Source: Watersipora subatra (lineage: Eukaryota; Bryozoa; Gymnolaemata; Cheilostomatida; Watersiporidae). From it: 64,000 nt of DNA. The position numbers were made by a program, and so were the translations under genes. The notes beneath the pieces were generated by a model. That model was given only the letters and a program-made list of their open reading frames with translations, ran no database searches and was not told where the DNA came from. The stretch covers positions 59,245,802 to 59,309,801 of the forward strand of contig NC_088715.1 of NCBI RefSeq assembly GCF_963576615.1, read 5' to 3'. This document shows positions 21,035 through 32,800 of the stretch, in pieces (the stretch's first letter is position 1; each line of letters opens with the position of its first letter).

Positions 21035-22825
21035 CTATTGAAGCGGTTTGGCATGGCTACTAGCACCTTCATATCGGTATGATATTTCCGGTGTTAGCCT
21101 ACGATCTCTGGAATAGGCGTTGTTGTGCAATTTTAAGGCTAAAGACAGCAGCATGGCTGATTGAAAAAATGTAAGATTAAACGACTCCCGCAGGGAAACT
21201 TGATGTATGCCAACAATGCAGTTGTCATATTGTATAGTAACAACAGTGACATTTCTTGCAAGTATTTCATACTTGACATTTCTTCCCCAAATAGTCATAG
21301 AATTCATTTGTTTGGTAAAATCTCGAGCACATTTGAATACATTTAGGGAGACCTGATCGTAAGAGTCATACAGAGCTCCTCTTGATTCATACCCTGTTAA
21401 CTCCTCACTCGTTGAATAAATGGCGAGATTATTATCTGGTGGAAGAGAAACAGCATGAAACACTATTTCGCCATTTTTAGACTTCGCTGTCAACCGCGCA
21501 AAGCCACGAAAATCTTGAAGAGGGGTGCACTCTAGCGTTAGCATAGTGCTATCGTCTGATGATGCTACGTTAAAATATACAAGATTTTTGGAGCTGTTGT
21601 GTCCAACCGCTGAAATGTAGAGCGAGCTAGACTGAAAGACGGAGAACAGTAACTGCTCAGAGTTATCCGCAGATCTTGTAGAGGTCTCGCAGCTTAAACA
21701 ACTGCACTTTAAACTGGAAATTGATGTCCAAGACATATGATGAGAATACGGAAGTACGAAACTGTAATAGTTGAAGGCACACGCAAGGAATGCCTTTTTT
21801 TGTATTGCTGTTGCTGAATTCAAAAATTGTATGACTAGAATAAGGGGTGTAGCATTCTTTATTTGCAACCACACAGTTTCCTTTGAGTCCAGTATGCTAA
21901 TTTTCTTCTGAGATCCTTCGATAGTCACAAGTATCTGAAAACCTTTTTCAGCATTACCTTCTGATGTGGTCAGAGAACAATGTTGATCCGGTCGGAAGTT
22001 TAAAATTTTTCCAATAGTTTTTGAGGTAGATTTTATGTTTATCAGTTCTCTGTTATTGCGTTCGGCATTCAATGAAAAAACCAACTGACCCTCCATGTTC
22101 ACCACACGCATCACTGATTCTCTAGCACGTTCCTCCGCACAATACAAGAGTATGTTGTGTCTGCATGAGTCATCCAATAATGCGGCAGCATTTTTACCAC
22201 TCGCAGTTTTACCCAATGACAGAAGATAGTAGGTCTGATTTTGTTGATCGCTTTTAAAAATTGTATTAACAGCTGGTTTGTTCTGGATAGGTTGACAAGA
22301 AGCGGCTCTTGAGCTACCAGAGTGAGAGGTAGTAAGAGCATGAGATACAGTCGGACTTTTTGCTAATTGCGTGGGTCTGACGAACAACAATTGACTCACC
22401 GCAAAGGCAATGATCAGAGCTTTTTCTTCTACCAAAGTATGCTGCCTAAAAGAGATACGATAAGGTAGATTGGTTACCTGAATGGTAGATCCATTTATTT
22501 CAAATTCTGTCGACTGTTGGTTGATTCGATATGTTTTTCTTAACACGCAGTGCACGATATTGTCTCTTTCAATAGTACCAATAACTTCATCAGGTGAATA
22601 GTATACCGTAATACAGTGTCCGGTAAGTTCAGCTCCACCAATACAGAATTTAATTTGACCAGAAGAATCCCTGATGACTAGATCTCGAGATTCAGCTGTC
22701 CGGCAGCAGATTGTCTCTGTTCCTCTACCAACTATTTGTACCAATTGCTCTGGGTTAGTTTCGTAAGCCCTCAGCTCTATATCTGACACTTGTAACAGGT
22801 ACTCGAGATGTTGTACATCTGCCAT
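21035..22825 (-). CDS. Intronless 596-residue protein with three scramblase/Tubby-like repeats (putative)
   Basis: No family name assigned. I see three similar blocks at about 15-150, 195-360 and 395-570. Each contains a D/N-x-x-G-[QE]-[IL]-x-F turn (DSSGQIKF, NMEGQLVF, SKNGEIVF), followed in the first two by an IG-[TK]-I strand, and closes with a hydrophobic helix (ALIIAFAVSQLLFV near 136-149; AFLACAFNYYSFVL near 345-358; SAMLLSLALKL near 556-566). That arrangement matches the LURP/Tubby-like barrel of phospholipid scramblases, whose central helix is hydrophobic. The first block also has paired cysteines near 40-41. A Ser/Thr-rich linker joins blocks 1 and 2. One long exon without an intron contrasts with all other host genes here. 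Alternative: an unrelated beta-rich repeat protein. Confidence 0.7.
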   Translation of the reverse strand: MADVQHLEYLLQVSDIELRAYETNPEQLVQIVGRGTETICCRTAESRDLVIRDSSGQIKFCIGGAELTGHCITVYYSPDEVIGTIERDNIVHCVLRKTYRINQQSTEFEINGSTIQVTNLPYRISFRQHTLVEEKALIIAFAVSQLLFVRPTQLAKSPTVSHALTTSHSGSSRAASCQPIQNKPAVNTIFKSDQQNQTYYLLSLGKTASGKNAAALLDDSCRHNILLYCAEERARESVMRVVNMEGQLVFSLNAERNNRELINIKSTSKTIGKILNFRPDQHCSLTTSEGNAEKGFQILVTIEGSQKKISILDSKETVWLQIKNATPLILVIQFLNSATAIQKKAFLACAFNYYSFVLPYSHHMSWTSISSLKCSCLSCETSTRSADNSEQLLFSVFQSSSLYISAVGHNSSKNLVYFNVASSDDSTMLTLECTPLQDFRGFARLTAKSKNGEIVFHAVSLPPDNNLAIYSTSEELTGYESRGALYDSYDQVSLNVFKCARDFTKQMNSMTIWGRNVKYEILARNVTVVTIQYDNCIVGIHQVSLRESFNLTFFQSAMLLSLALKLHNNAYSRDRRLTPEISYRYEGASSHAKPLQ

Positions 22826-23469
22826 ATTTTTTTTACAGGAAATGATTAGTAATATAATATCTTAATACTACTAGAGCCAGCTCTATTTCAAAATTTTGAC
22901 TTCGTTACTCATTGTTGAAAATTTAAGAAATGACAACAATAGAAGCCAAATATATTCTGCTTGGAATTATTAAAAATCATTTAAATACAGTCTGTAAATA
23001 CACACCTTCAAGAAAACCTATTTAACTTGAAGAAAGTTACACCTCATAAAACCATTCACCAGAAGATTAGTAGAAGCATGATGTAACAGGGCAGCAAATA
23101 CACCAGATGACAGCAGACCTATTTTCTTCAGTGTTTCAATGCAATGGTAAATGGGTGGTGTAGTATTATATTAAAGATTTTGTTAATACTTAGATAAGCT
23201 TGACTGTCCATGTAGTAAAGATAGACATTTCTAACTGATCTACTTGGTGCTGAGTGAAATAAATTTAGTCCAACTCGACATACAATTGTGGTATGTGGAA
23301 CATCACATAATAAACAACCAGGTTTGAGTGAGCAATCCTTCAAAGGTCGAATGTCTGTGTGGTTAACCACTTTCTCATAACAAGCAGAAGCTGCGCATAT
23401 ATTTAAAAAAAAGCGATCTTGGCTGGATATGAATTGGCAAAAAACAGCTCTGTAATAAGACATTCGCAG
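22826..23469. other. No recognisable gene
   Basis: Upstream flank of the intronless gene. AT-rich, no motif recognised. Confidence 0.5.
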
Positions 23470-23610
23470 CCACAGAGAGCAATTCACGGTTGAATGTCAT
23501 TCCTGTCACCATCGTTGGCCTTCTTGTATTTTGAACCCCAACCTGCCATTTGCAGGCCAGGGGTCGTAGACCACTATGTTGCTCTCTAAACCACCACGTG
23601 CTGTAGAACA
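23470..23610 (-). repeat. tRNA-derived SINE-like repeat
   Basis: The minus strand has an A-box-like AGTGGTCTACGACCCCTGG and a B-box-like GGGGTTCAAAAT. Related sequence recurs at 35750-35890 and 36290-36420 with the same order of boxes. No cloverleaf is conserved. Confidence 0.45.
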
Positions 23611-23885
23611 AGCCAACTGAACCTATGCTAGGCAGGCTTTCTAGCGATATTGTAGACTAGAATTATAGTAGCCTTGAGGTTTTATGTAAGTCATTCACAG
23701 TTGAAAAGTGAGGCAACTGAGGTACCAGTAGGCAAGTGAGGTAGGGTATTTCAGATTACATTGAGAAGTGCTACGGCTATGACATACATTTGCAGATACA
23801 ACCTTAGGTATATTTACAAATGTTTGAAACAATGGTTTAATTTAGCCATTAGTTGCTGTAGATAAGATGGATACAGTACAAATTG

Positions 23886-24010
23886 TGAGATTACTGTCGA
23901 GGATGAGTGGCAACCCTATCTCTCCGCCCTTAGGGTTAACTCCTATCGAGCTCCTGCTCGGCAGACTGATTCAGTTTAGTTTGAGTTCTCATGTGCCATA
24001 TGAGAGTGAT
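23886..24010 (+). pseudogene. Retroelement integrase C-terminal fragment
   Basis: Reads WQPYLSALRVN and, one frame over, LTPIELLLGR, which together match the end of gypsy-type integrases where the segment TPxELLxGR is conserved. Frameshifted, so dead. Confidence 0.45.
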
Positions 24011-25144
24011 ATTGTGCAAGGTCATTAGGAATGTGAAATAAGCTTAGACTTCAGTCAACTTGCGACTCAGTCTGGTTGGAATTTTAAGCGATTCAATAAT
24101 CGCCACCAACTCTATGCGTTTGCAATAAAAAGTAGTTGCAGCTTTGCTGCGAGATATATTTGTGTAAGGATACTAGGTGGTAAGGGGTAGCGGGTGATGC
24201 CGGTTTTTTAGTATTTCTAAGATCTACTTATCATTGAACAAGCAACTAAGCCAATAAGTGTAGAGGCATATGCTCATATCAATGAAGGCATGACGGACTA
24301 GTTGGAGTGTGATAAAACCGTGTGCTACTAGCCGAGCAGAGTTGACACGAGAGTGCGAGGCAGGTAAAGTGTATTTATAACAGACAACAGAAGACTACAG
24401 TGAGCCATCTAGCCCTAGCTCTGATGATGTAAAACTGGGAACAAAGGCTGCCCCCCCATCGGAGATAGTTTTTGTGTCATGGGAAAAAATGGTAAGCGAC
24501 TAATAGCTAATCGGGTATCGGCAACTTTTCTCAACTTCTTGAACAAATTGAGCTCTTGCGCACTGACCGAACATAGTCAAAAACCAGCTGCATGTATTCA
24601 TCTTTGCTTTTTTTGTAGCAGCAGAATGCACTATGTTTCCATGATGAGCATCATGCAGATTTGGAGTTGTTTCTGTGGGCTTAGCTTAATGTTCACAAAG
24701 GTAAGGAATTGTACGCTATCAGTTAATAATAAACGACGCAAACACATGAACCTCGCTCAAGGAAGGACGAACGAAAGTATTGAAAATGTTTAAAATTGAA
24801 TAGCTGGAGGTATTTTAATGCGCATCATTCACAAGTGCTGTGCTCATTATTCGCAAGCATGATGGATTCGACAGTATTGAGAATCACGAAACTTGCTTAG
24901 CTTGCAGATTTATGCTGTTTCTATGATGCGATTAACTTGCGGATTGGCTAAAATTTGCGAATCATAAGTACCATAAAAACATAGTGATGGAATCACAGTC
25001 TAAGACTCAGGATGTCTGAAAGAACCATAGTATTTGAAAAGTTGACCGCTCTTAGAGGTTAGCTATCAGAAGATAAGAAATTAGAATCCAAAAATATCTT
25101 ATATCAATGAATAATCTTCTTACTATGCTAAATGTTTATTTTAC
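24011..25144. other. No recognisable gene
   Basis: A 104-codon frame at 24479-24793 has no recognisable domain and no splice context; I do not call it a gene. Confidence 0.4.
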
Positions 25145-25450
25145 AGATAATTACAAGTTTTAAGATCTTCTATGGTTTGTCTCCTTGTTTTTAAGTGACA
25201 GTTACCAGTTTCCAACTCATTTCAACTTGTGTGACATAAACGAATTACATAAAACCGCTAACAATTACTTTAAAATTCATTAATACAATAATATTGTTGC
25301 TAGCTCCTTTAACAAGCGTCCACCTGATGTCCGTTCTCTTAACAGTGAAAGGTATTTTAAGCATATGTCAAACCATTTTTTTGAGTGATTAGCTGTTGCT
25401 CTTTTTTATTTTATGATTCTGGTATGGCATGATTTGGAGATAAAGTAATA
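25145..25450 (+). mobile_element. LINE 3' fragment
   Basis: Translates, with stops, as KIFYGL...FPTHFNL...SSFNKRPPDVRSLNSERYFKH, the same C-terminal segment and 3' UTR as the LINE at 18270-18870, on the opposite strand. Confidence 0.65.
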
Positions 25451-26455
25451 CAAAAAACAATGACAGACAAACTCAGAGAGCTGTGCCCAAATCGATGAAA
25501 TAATTTAATAGTTTATGATCAAATAATTTATGTATATTTGATTTGTTAAAATGAGAAGTCCTCATTAGACAGATTATAATTTTCATAGTAATTCCTTCCA
25601 TCTGGATACAACTACAGATGGTTACAACTAGTATAAAACCAACCGACAGAAAGACAACCAATAATAATGATCCCTTACGATCAAGGTAAGCAGGCGTATT
25701 CAATTCAGAACGCAGACAAATTATTATTGAAAAGCTCTGAAGCTCAAATTTATTGATACGCTAGTAACAGACGTGACTGTATATTATTTCTTCATCACAG
25801 TGCAATTCAAGCCATTTATTCCAAAAAAATAAAATCACGTGAAACTAGTATAGGCAATAGCAATAAAGAAAGAAGTACCTTCTTGAGAAAACCACAGTAT
25901 TTGATAAGTGAACCATATGATTCACTATTATTGAATGTACTTCTCGCATTGTTTCCAGTTACTAATGTTTATCCGTAGATGTTTTGCAAATCAAATTTGT
26001 GTTACAATTACCAGCAAGCTTTACAGAAAATGCTGGTTCTGCAAAAAAATGTTGGTTCGGTTGATGTGTGTCCACCCTGTTATCATCACTAGCACGCCGA
26101 CCACAATTGTATACATCTTCAAACATAACTCGAACAAAGAAAGGTAGGCATAATGTCAATCTGCATAACTGAGTCAGAAGGGCCAGTCAATCTATTTGAG
26201 AAGACCCTGAAAAGCTAGCGATTTACGAAACATGGCAACTATAAAACTAAGCTAATTAACTATACAACGTATTATATATGTATATTGCTAAATTCATGTA
26301 TATGCAAAAATAGGTCTACACAGGTACATATGTAACACGTGATTCAGTTAATGCACTTCCATGCGGTTTATAACCAATATATTGACAAAGCATGACAGAC
26401 ATTTCACTCGGTGTATGAGAGAGAACTGTCTACAACAGCTGGTAAACAGTCAAGA
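25451..26455. other. No gene recognised; 3' flank of METTL13
   Basis: Contains the METTL13 3' UTR at least in part. No convincing polyadenylation signal close to the stop was found; an AATAAA on the minus strand occurs near 25750. Confidence 0.4.
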
Positions 26456-26805
26456 TTATGCAGTTGAAAACTTCATGAGATTTAATTCGGACTCCAGAAT
26501 TGATAGCACCTCAGCAAAGTCGCCTGAACTGGCATCTCTAGAGCGCAGTTTCTCTTTAACCTTTGCCGTTATCTCTGTGAACATTTGCTCGCTAGGCTTC
26601 AGCTCTCTATCGCATCCAAAGAGTATACTACCTTCCGGCAGGTCGAGCTTCTGACACAAGTTGAAGGTACCCTTAAGTTTGCTTCTAACTGTAGCACAGT
26701 TAACAGAATCGGTGCTGACAAGAAATAGTCCATCCTCTTTGACTAGCCTTAAAGACTGATCGAGCAGGTCAAGGCTGACTCCGTTGAGGATGACGCAACC
26801 ATAGC
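26456..26805 (-). CDS. METTL13: METTL13 exon 11 (last)
   Basis: Encodes SLRLVKEDGLFLVSTDS, LPEGSILFGCDRELK and a C-terminal helix to the stop at 26456. Joins exon 10 in phase 1. The segment corresponding to human FDVDSKD and the following loop is absent; the exon starts YGCVILNGVSLDLL. Confidence 0.88.
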
Positions 26806-29800
26806 CTGAACAGAGACAGTTGATCAATTACAGACGTTCAAGTATCTAAGCTCTAATGATAATTGGCTTTCACAGTATCCCACTGACAAATGCACTTTTA
26901 GGGTTGTTTGCTTTTACAAAATGACTTTTTTGTTTGATAAAAACCATCGTGTGAATCCTCTGAATAGCTTTAAAACATGTTTTCAACAGTCATTTTCTTT
27001 CTGCACTGCAATTATGTGTTGCAAGAAACATTGCTGCACCTCATATATGAAATCTTTGAGATTTTCTCACAAACAGAACCTTAAACTCTATGCTAAAATA
27101 TTTGTACAAAATAAATATTGCTCTGGGCTAAATAATAATCAAGGAAATGACATCTGTAATATGCTTGGCTAGTGGCCAACTCTGAATTGTTCAGTTCACA
27201 ATGAGTCCAGATAATCCATGATGGGCAAAATGACCTTTTGTACCTCGCAAACAGCAGTAATTAAGTGGAAAAGGAATACCCTACAGGATGAAAATATTCG
27301 TTGGTCATAAAAATTCGCGATTTCGCGAACAGTCAATACCGCGAATTATTAAATTCAGTGAATAATTAGTTCTATTTTTAATCACAAGAGAGAATAACTA
27401 CTGCATCAAATTGAAAACTAGTCGCTAGCCTAGTTTTTAATGTAAATACTAAACGTAATTGAATTCCAAAACATTTTTAAAATCATTGCCTGAGCTTTGA
27501 GCTAACACCATTGGCAATGCATCACATTTATTTACAAAATTATTTGAGGTTGTCACAAGATATGCAGAATTGCGTCATCGCGAAAATAGCCGCGAGGCAG
27601 AACTACTAAACGTAGCCGAGTTCCAAAACTTCTTTAAAAGCATCGCCAGGCTTCGAGCTTTGTTGTCATTGCGTCAAACTTTACAAAATTATTCAAAGTT
27701 TTTACAAGTTATTCGGCATGGCTTCAGCACAGCAAAAAAGCTCTCCTAGTCTTTCTACATTAGAATCAACTTCATCAATCTCTAATACCGAAGTCAAGGA
27801 CGATCATGATTCTGATCTGGACATTATGGTATGTATTTGATTTGCAGTGCAGATACGTTTTTCCATAATCAACTGCATTAGTTAATTCTTTTGTTTAAAA
27901 ACTGATCGCTTTCATCAAATACTTTAGCTATTGTTTTTGTACTTCCTCAACACTATTTAATATTTTTCTTCTTTGTGTTTACTGCAGATTGAGAATGAAA
28001 CAACCTACTCCGATAACGAAAACTAGAGACAAGTAGTAATATTCATCAAGACAGGAATATTGGCAGAGAGGCAACCAGTCAACCTAGACCCCTTCATCGA
28101 CAAAAACTCCTTGATATCGCCATAGCAAACATGATTAAATTATATATTTTATTTCATGTATAGATATATTATAAATTATTACGAACTTGAGTGTACAAAT
28201 AAAATATTTCAAATACAAATAAAATTTTACAAACGATGAATAGAGTAAATATAAACAGTTTAGTCCATATGGCGGTTGTCTAGCAATAAAATTAAACTGG
28301 TACTCTTGATATGTGAATACTAGCGTGTAATGGTGCTTTCTGACTAGTTAGTTTACTAATAGCAGCTCTGTCGCTGTCACCGTCTTGGGTAGGTGTTGAA
28401 GGCGATTCTCTCGCTACTACATGGCTGGTAAGGAAGTTATCATCAGAACTCTCCTCGTGGCTTACTATTGCAAAGTTCCGCCGATGGGCCAAAGATTTGT
28501 GCTCGTAAAGGCGGTTTTGTTCCTTTTTTAAAAACAGATATATTTTTCTCGTAAGTAGCTGCGGTCACTTCAACCTCAATTTCCAGACTTCCCTGAATGA
28601 TTGGTGATCTTCTAAGAATGACATCTACCACCCTTGCAATCATTGTTCTTCAGTGTATGATGAAAAATCTCTCTCTCACACTAAAACAAATAATGAAGCA
28701 GTAGGGATGGAAAAAAATACGGTAGTATTGCGTTTTACCGAAGAACCAAAGTAAAATTCAACTAATTTAGTAAATGTAAAAACTCATTACTTACCACAAG
28801 TTGTTGGCTTATCAAAGGCCTCCAAAGCGATGAATATTCGTGAAAACCTCTGGACGCAGCAAAAATTGTTTACCGTAGAATAGCATGATCCCCTTGCAGT
28901 TGTAAGCTAAATATAAACCGGAACATGCGGTGTGCGCATGCGTAGTAATAACTATCACTAGCCGCAATAGAGTTAACTTTTCCTAGAGAGCGGCAGTTTT
29001 CAGCCGCGAATAAATTCATCCGCGAATATGCATGAAAAGACAATTTTCGCGAAATATAACTCCGCGAATAAATTCATCCTGTAGGGTAGCTGCTATGAAT
29101 ACAGCATACATGCTTAAACTGTATGCAACCTATAACAGTCCAATTTATACCACTTTAGGGAGGCCTAATATGGCACCTAATATTGACATGTGCTACTTCA
29201 GAACACTGTGATAAGATCATCATTGCTACTAAAGACAGATCAGCCAACCTGCGGGGGGGGGGGGGGGGGGGGGGGGGGGAAATGAAGGGTTTTCTATCTA
29301 TTTGTTAATCTGCCAATACCTTAGTCTCATGTACGCTCTATTTTATGCCTAAAGGCATAAAATTGAGCTGTACTATTCAATATCATACCATCAGCCATCC
29401 TCTAGCCTCATCAATGTAATGACATTCAAATTTATCTTAATACATCTTGTGACAAGACTGAATCATACAGTATGAGTTAGAGAGAAAATCCTAGTAGACC
29501 TTTCTGTATTAAAAACATGAGGTCAGTTGTCTTCCTAAAATAGTCTGCGAACAGGATGTAGCGGTAATTTAATTGTCGCAGGTGATCGTTATCCTGTGTG
29601 TCAAGGAAAGTTTGCAGAAAGCGCAGCTACCTTCATAATTCTCGTTACAATCGACCAACATTTGTTTGCACTAATACAGACCGGACCATGTTCAGATATT
29701 AAAGATTTTGGACATTTAAGTTTGGAAATTATAAATTGAGCACTGTACTAAACAGTACTACACTAAACAGCATATATTGTCTACCACACATACTACTAGG

Positions 29801-32800
29801 CTATAATATGGTACAATATGCATACGCAGTATATATGAATGAGTAAAATATGGTTATACCTGCAATAGTTACAGTATAATATTAATCCTGTGGTGGGCGT
29901 GGCGACGTTGTCACTTATGTTCTTCACTATCTCATGGGCAGAGCGACACTAGTGTCGCCAACGGTAAGTGTTTTTAACCGGGTTTTTGTCGAAGTATTAG
30001 AGTTGAACAAGGAACTACTTTGGGTAAAACATTAAACTGATAGAATTACTACTTATTTCGATTGTGTGTCTTTCTAAATTCTGAAAAAAAAAACTAAAAA
30101 CTTTGAGGTTAGAAAATGGACTTTGATAGCTGTAACAATGGAAGGTCATTATGTAGTACGATTCCTCTCACGAGCCTTTTAATAGTTCATTTTAAACATT
30201 TTAAAATGTAATTTAACAGTTTAATTTAGTTTAAAATTTTAAACTAAACATTTTAACTCTTCAGATCTGGCTGTGAACCACCTTATGGACAAATCTGAAG
30301 ACGATGAGTCAAATTCAGACTTTTGTGACTTTGAACCGCATGATAATTCAGATTATTCCGACGATCAATCATGTCAGGCACACTCGTCACTAAAATGATG
30401 ACAACCACAAAAACAAAAGAATTCATGGATATCGATGTAACTAGGTCATTATTAGTACACTTTTGTGGATAATCTTTTATTGATCACTTTTTAATGTCGG
30501 TTCATAAAGATCGAACAAACAGCTTTTGAGTTATGACCAAAATAGCGAACATAAAATATATTAATAATTTTTTCGGAAATAACCGGAAATAAATTTGCTT
30601 CCCAAAGAGGTAATATACGCAATAATAACAAACAAAAGTTCCAGTACAATACTCCTGGTGCATGCGTTGCTTGTGTCATCTGTCGCGACAGCCAGCTATC
30701 AGTCTAAATCGTTATTCTTCAGACAGACATAGGTACATTTAACAATCGTCCGAACCTGAGACGATGTCAAAAATTGAATGTGTGGGGAAGTAAAGTCTGA
30801 ACAAGCGCGGTTTGACTGTATTAAAACATTATTAAAGATGTAGTTGCGTCAAAAATGAAATTAGGACCCATAAAAGGCTAAAACATCAGCTACAATTTGA
30901 TGCCATTTTTGTCTTTGTAGACCAACCCTGTCCAGAGATATATGCGTTTGAATGAGGCTCTCTTTTAAAAAGCTCACGTTCCAGCGGGTGCCTATTTCGT
31001 GACGTCACAAGCAAGGTATCTGAAACGAAACCACGAGCAATAAATATGAGGTCGATTCGTTGACCAATCATGCGTGCGAAATTTTTATATAGGCCGTAAT
31101 AAATGTTATCACTCGTAAAACGCGTTGTCTGTGATCTCGAAGATTCTCATCGTTAGAGAATTCATTCTCATCGTTACTGATTCAACGTGTTTCAACAATT
31201 ACTAAGTTATACATAGTTTTAAAATGGCTTCAAGTTCGAGCGACCGCTACTCAGAGTTATCTGAGCAACTTTTAGTAAAAGATTAGAGTAGACAGCCTAT
31301 GGCCAAAGCTGACAGGCGTCAGCAGCATTTTGCTGCAGAAAAAGACAGAATGGAGGTAAATTAACTTAGAGTCTTCTATACTTTAGTAAATGTAATATTT
31401 TTTATAGTCATAAATACATATACTAATTAATAAAATGATAATTCTTTGCTATCTCCAATCATCGTTTCATAGCTTATCTGCCGTTTTACCTAGCTATAAT
31501 ATTTTTTTCGAATTTTCTTTGGTAAATTAGAGTCATGATTACAAATTATTTTCACTCGTAGGAAGTGGGTAAAATCGAATGATCATTGCAAATCTTTAAT
31601 TTCCAGAACCAAAGCTTCGAATCGTTGGCTTGGCGTACTTGTGCCTTTATTAAATGTTTATTCGTTTTTAAAATTACACTCGCAATCTATTTAACTCCCA
31701 ATTTGGAAGCTGTCAATAGATACGCTTTAGAATGATATATCTATGAATGACATATTTATTGCATCTACTTTGTTTACATTTAATTGTTTTACTGATTACA
31801 GAATGTTTATGTCGTCCCACCAGCCGAAGAAGCTTTGTCAGTGTGGAAACTGCCATAAAGGAGAAAGCGAGACTTGAATGCGTGCTGGATGATGTTTTGT
31901 TTGAGTTTGTTGAAGTAGATGAATTTGTCTTATTGTATCAGCTAATACTATGTGAGTGGCCACGACTTGATGAATATTTTTAATAAAAGCTTTATGCCAA
32001 GATGAAAATATTTTTGCTTGTAAAAATTATATAATAAAATAATATTGTTGAAGATAATGCAAAACATGATTTGCAGAATATTTTAGTGAATCGGATATGG
32101 TATATGGGTGTCCGCAGAACTGGAGAATGTGAGTTCAAATCCAGTTTGCAGCAGACTTCTCATCCTTAAAACTCTATCCCTGTCTATATTATTTTCAAAG
32201 AGGTGGCTTGCTTATTTCACTTATTTAGTATTCGGTAAGAATACTAGTAAGAAACTAGTACGTAGGCAATAGGTAATAGGCGACATAATGTGGGCGGGGC
32301 TTATGGGAGGCTGTATATCGTTTATATGGGTAGCTGCAGAACTGTGCTGATACAAAGACCGCGTTCTACATAAAGTGACTTGACAGAATTACCGTAGACC
32401 GGTAGAATTGGTAGTCGGTACCCAAATGTTTACACAACATTTGGAGAAAGTGAGTAGAACAAATTTTCAATTTTCGTTATTTGAGACCTTTTAAACATTC
32501 ATAATAATGCATCTGTAGCAGGATTTAAAATTTTATTCTAGCCAACATGAGCAAATACAAAATAAGATATATGCCAATAGAGCCGCGTAAGACTAGACTT
32601 TTATCGCAAATACCCGATGTGAATACGAGAGATAGAGACAGGTTGCCAAACGCGTGACATCATTTTGGGGAAGTCTGGGCACGTTTTGGTGGCCTGAGCG
32701 TTTTTACGGCGATCAGATTTTTTCGGTTTTAATCTTCAAATATCTTGGCAATGCGATCGCGTAACACAACAAACAACATATCAACTGATAGAGAAAAAAA

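Larger units (their letters stand above)
27279..29086. mobile_element. TA-flanked TIR element (1,808 bp) in METTL13 intron 10
   Basis: Ends CCCTACAGGATGAA and TTCATCCTGTAGGG, with TA on both sides. The subterminal regions carry clustered TTCGCGAA/CCGCGAAT palindromes. Contains a small two-exon frame and antisense fragments. No transposase recognised, so it is probably non-autonomous. Confidence 0.7.

Noticed and set aside
24479..24793. 104-codon intergenic frame
   Set aside because: No motif, signal or repeat relation; length is within chance expectation for this much sequence.
27279..29086. Missing METTL13 exon in intron 10
   Set aside because: I looked for a DVDSKD-type segment here and in the neighbouring elements and saw none; exons 10 and 11 already join in phase.
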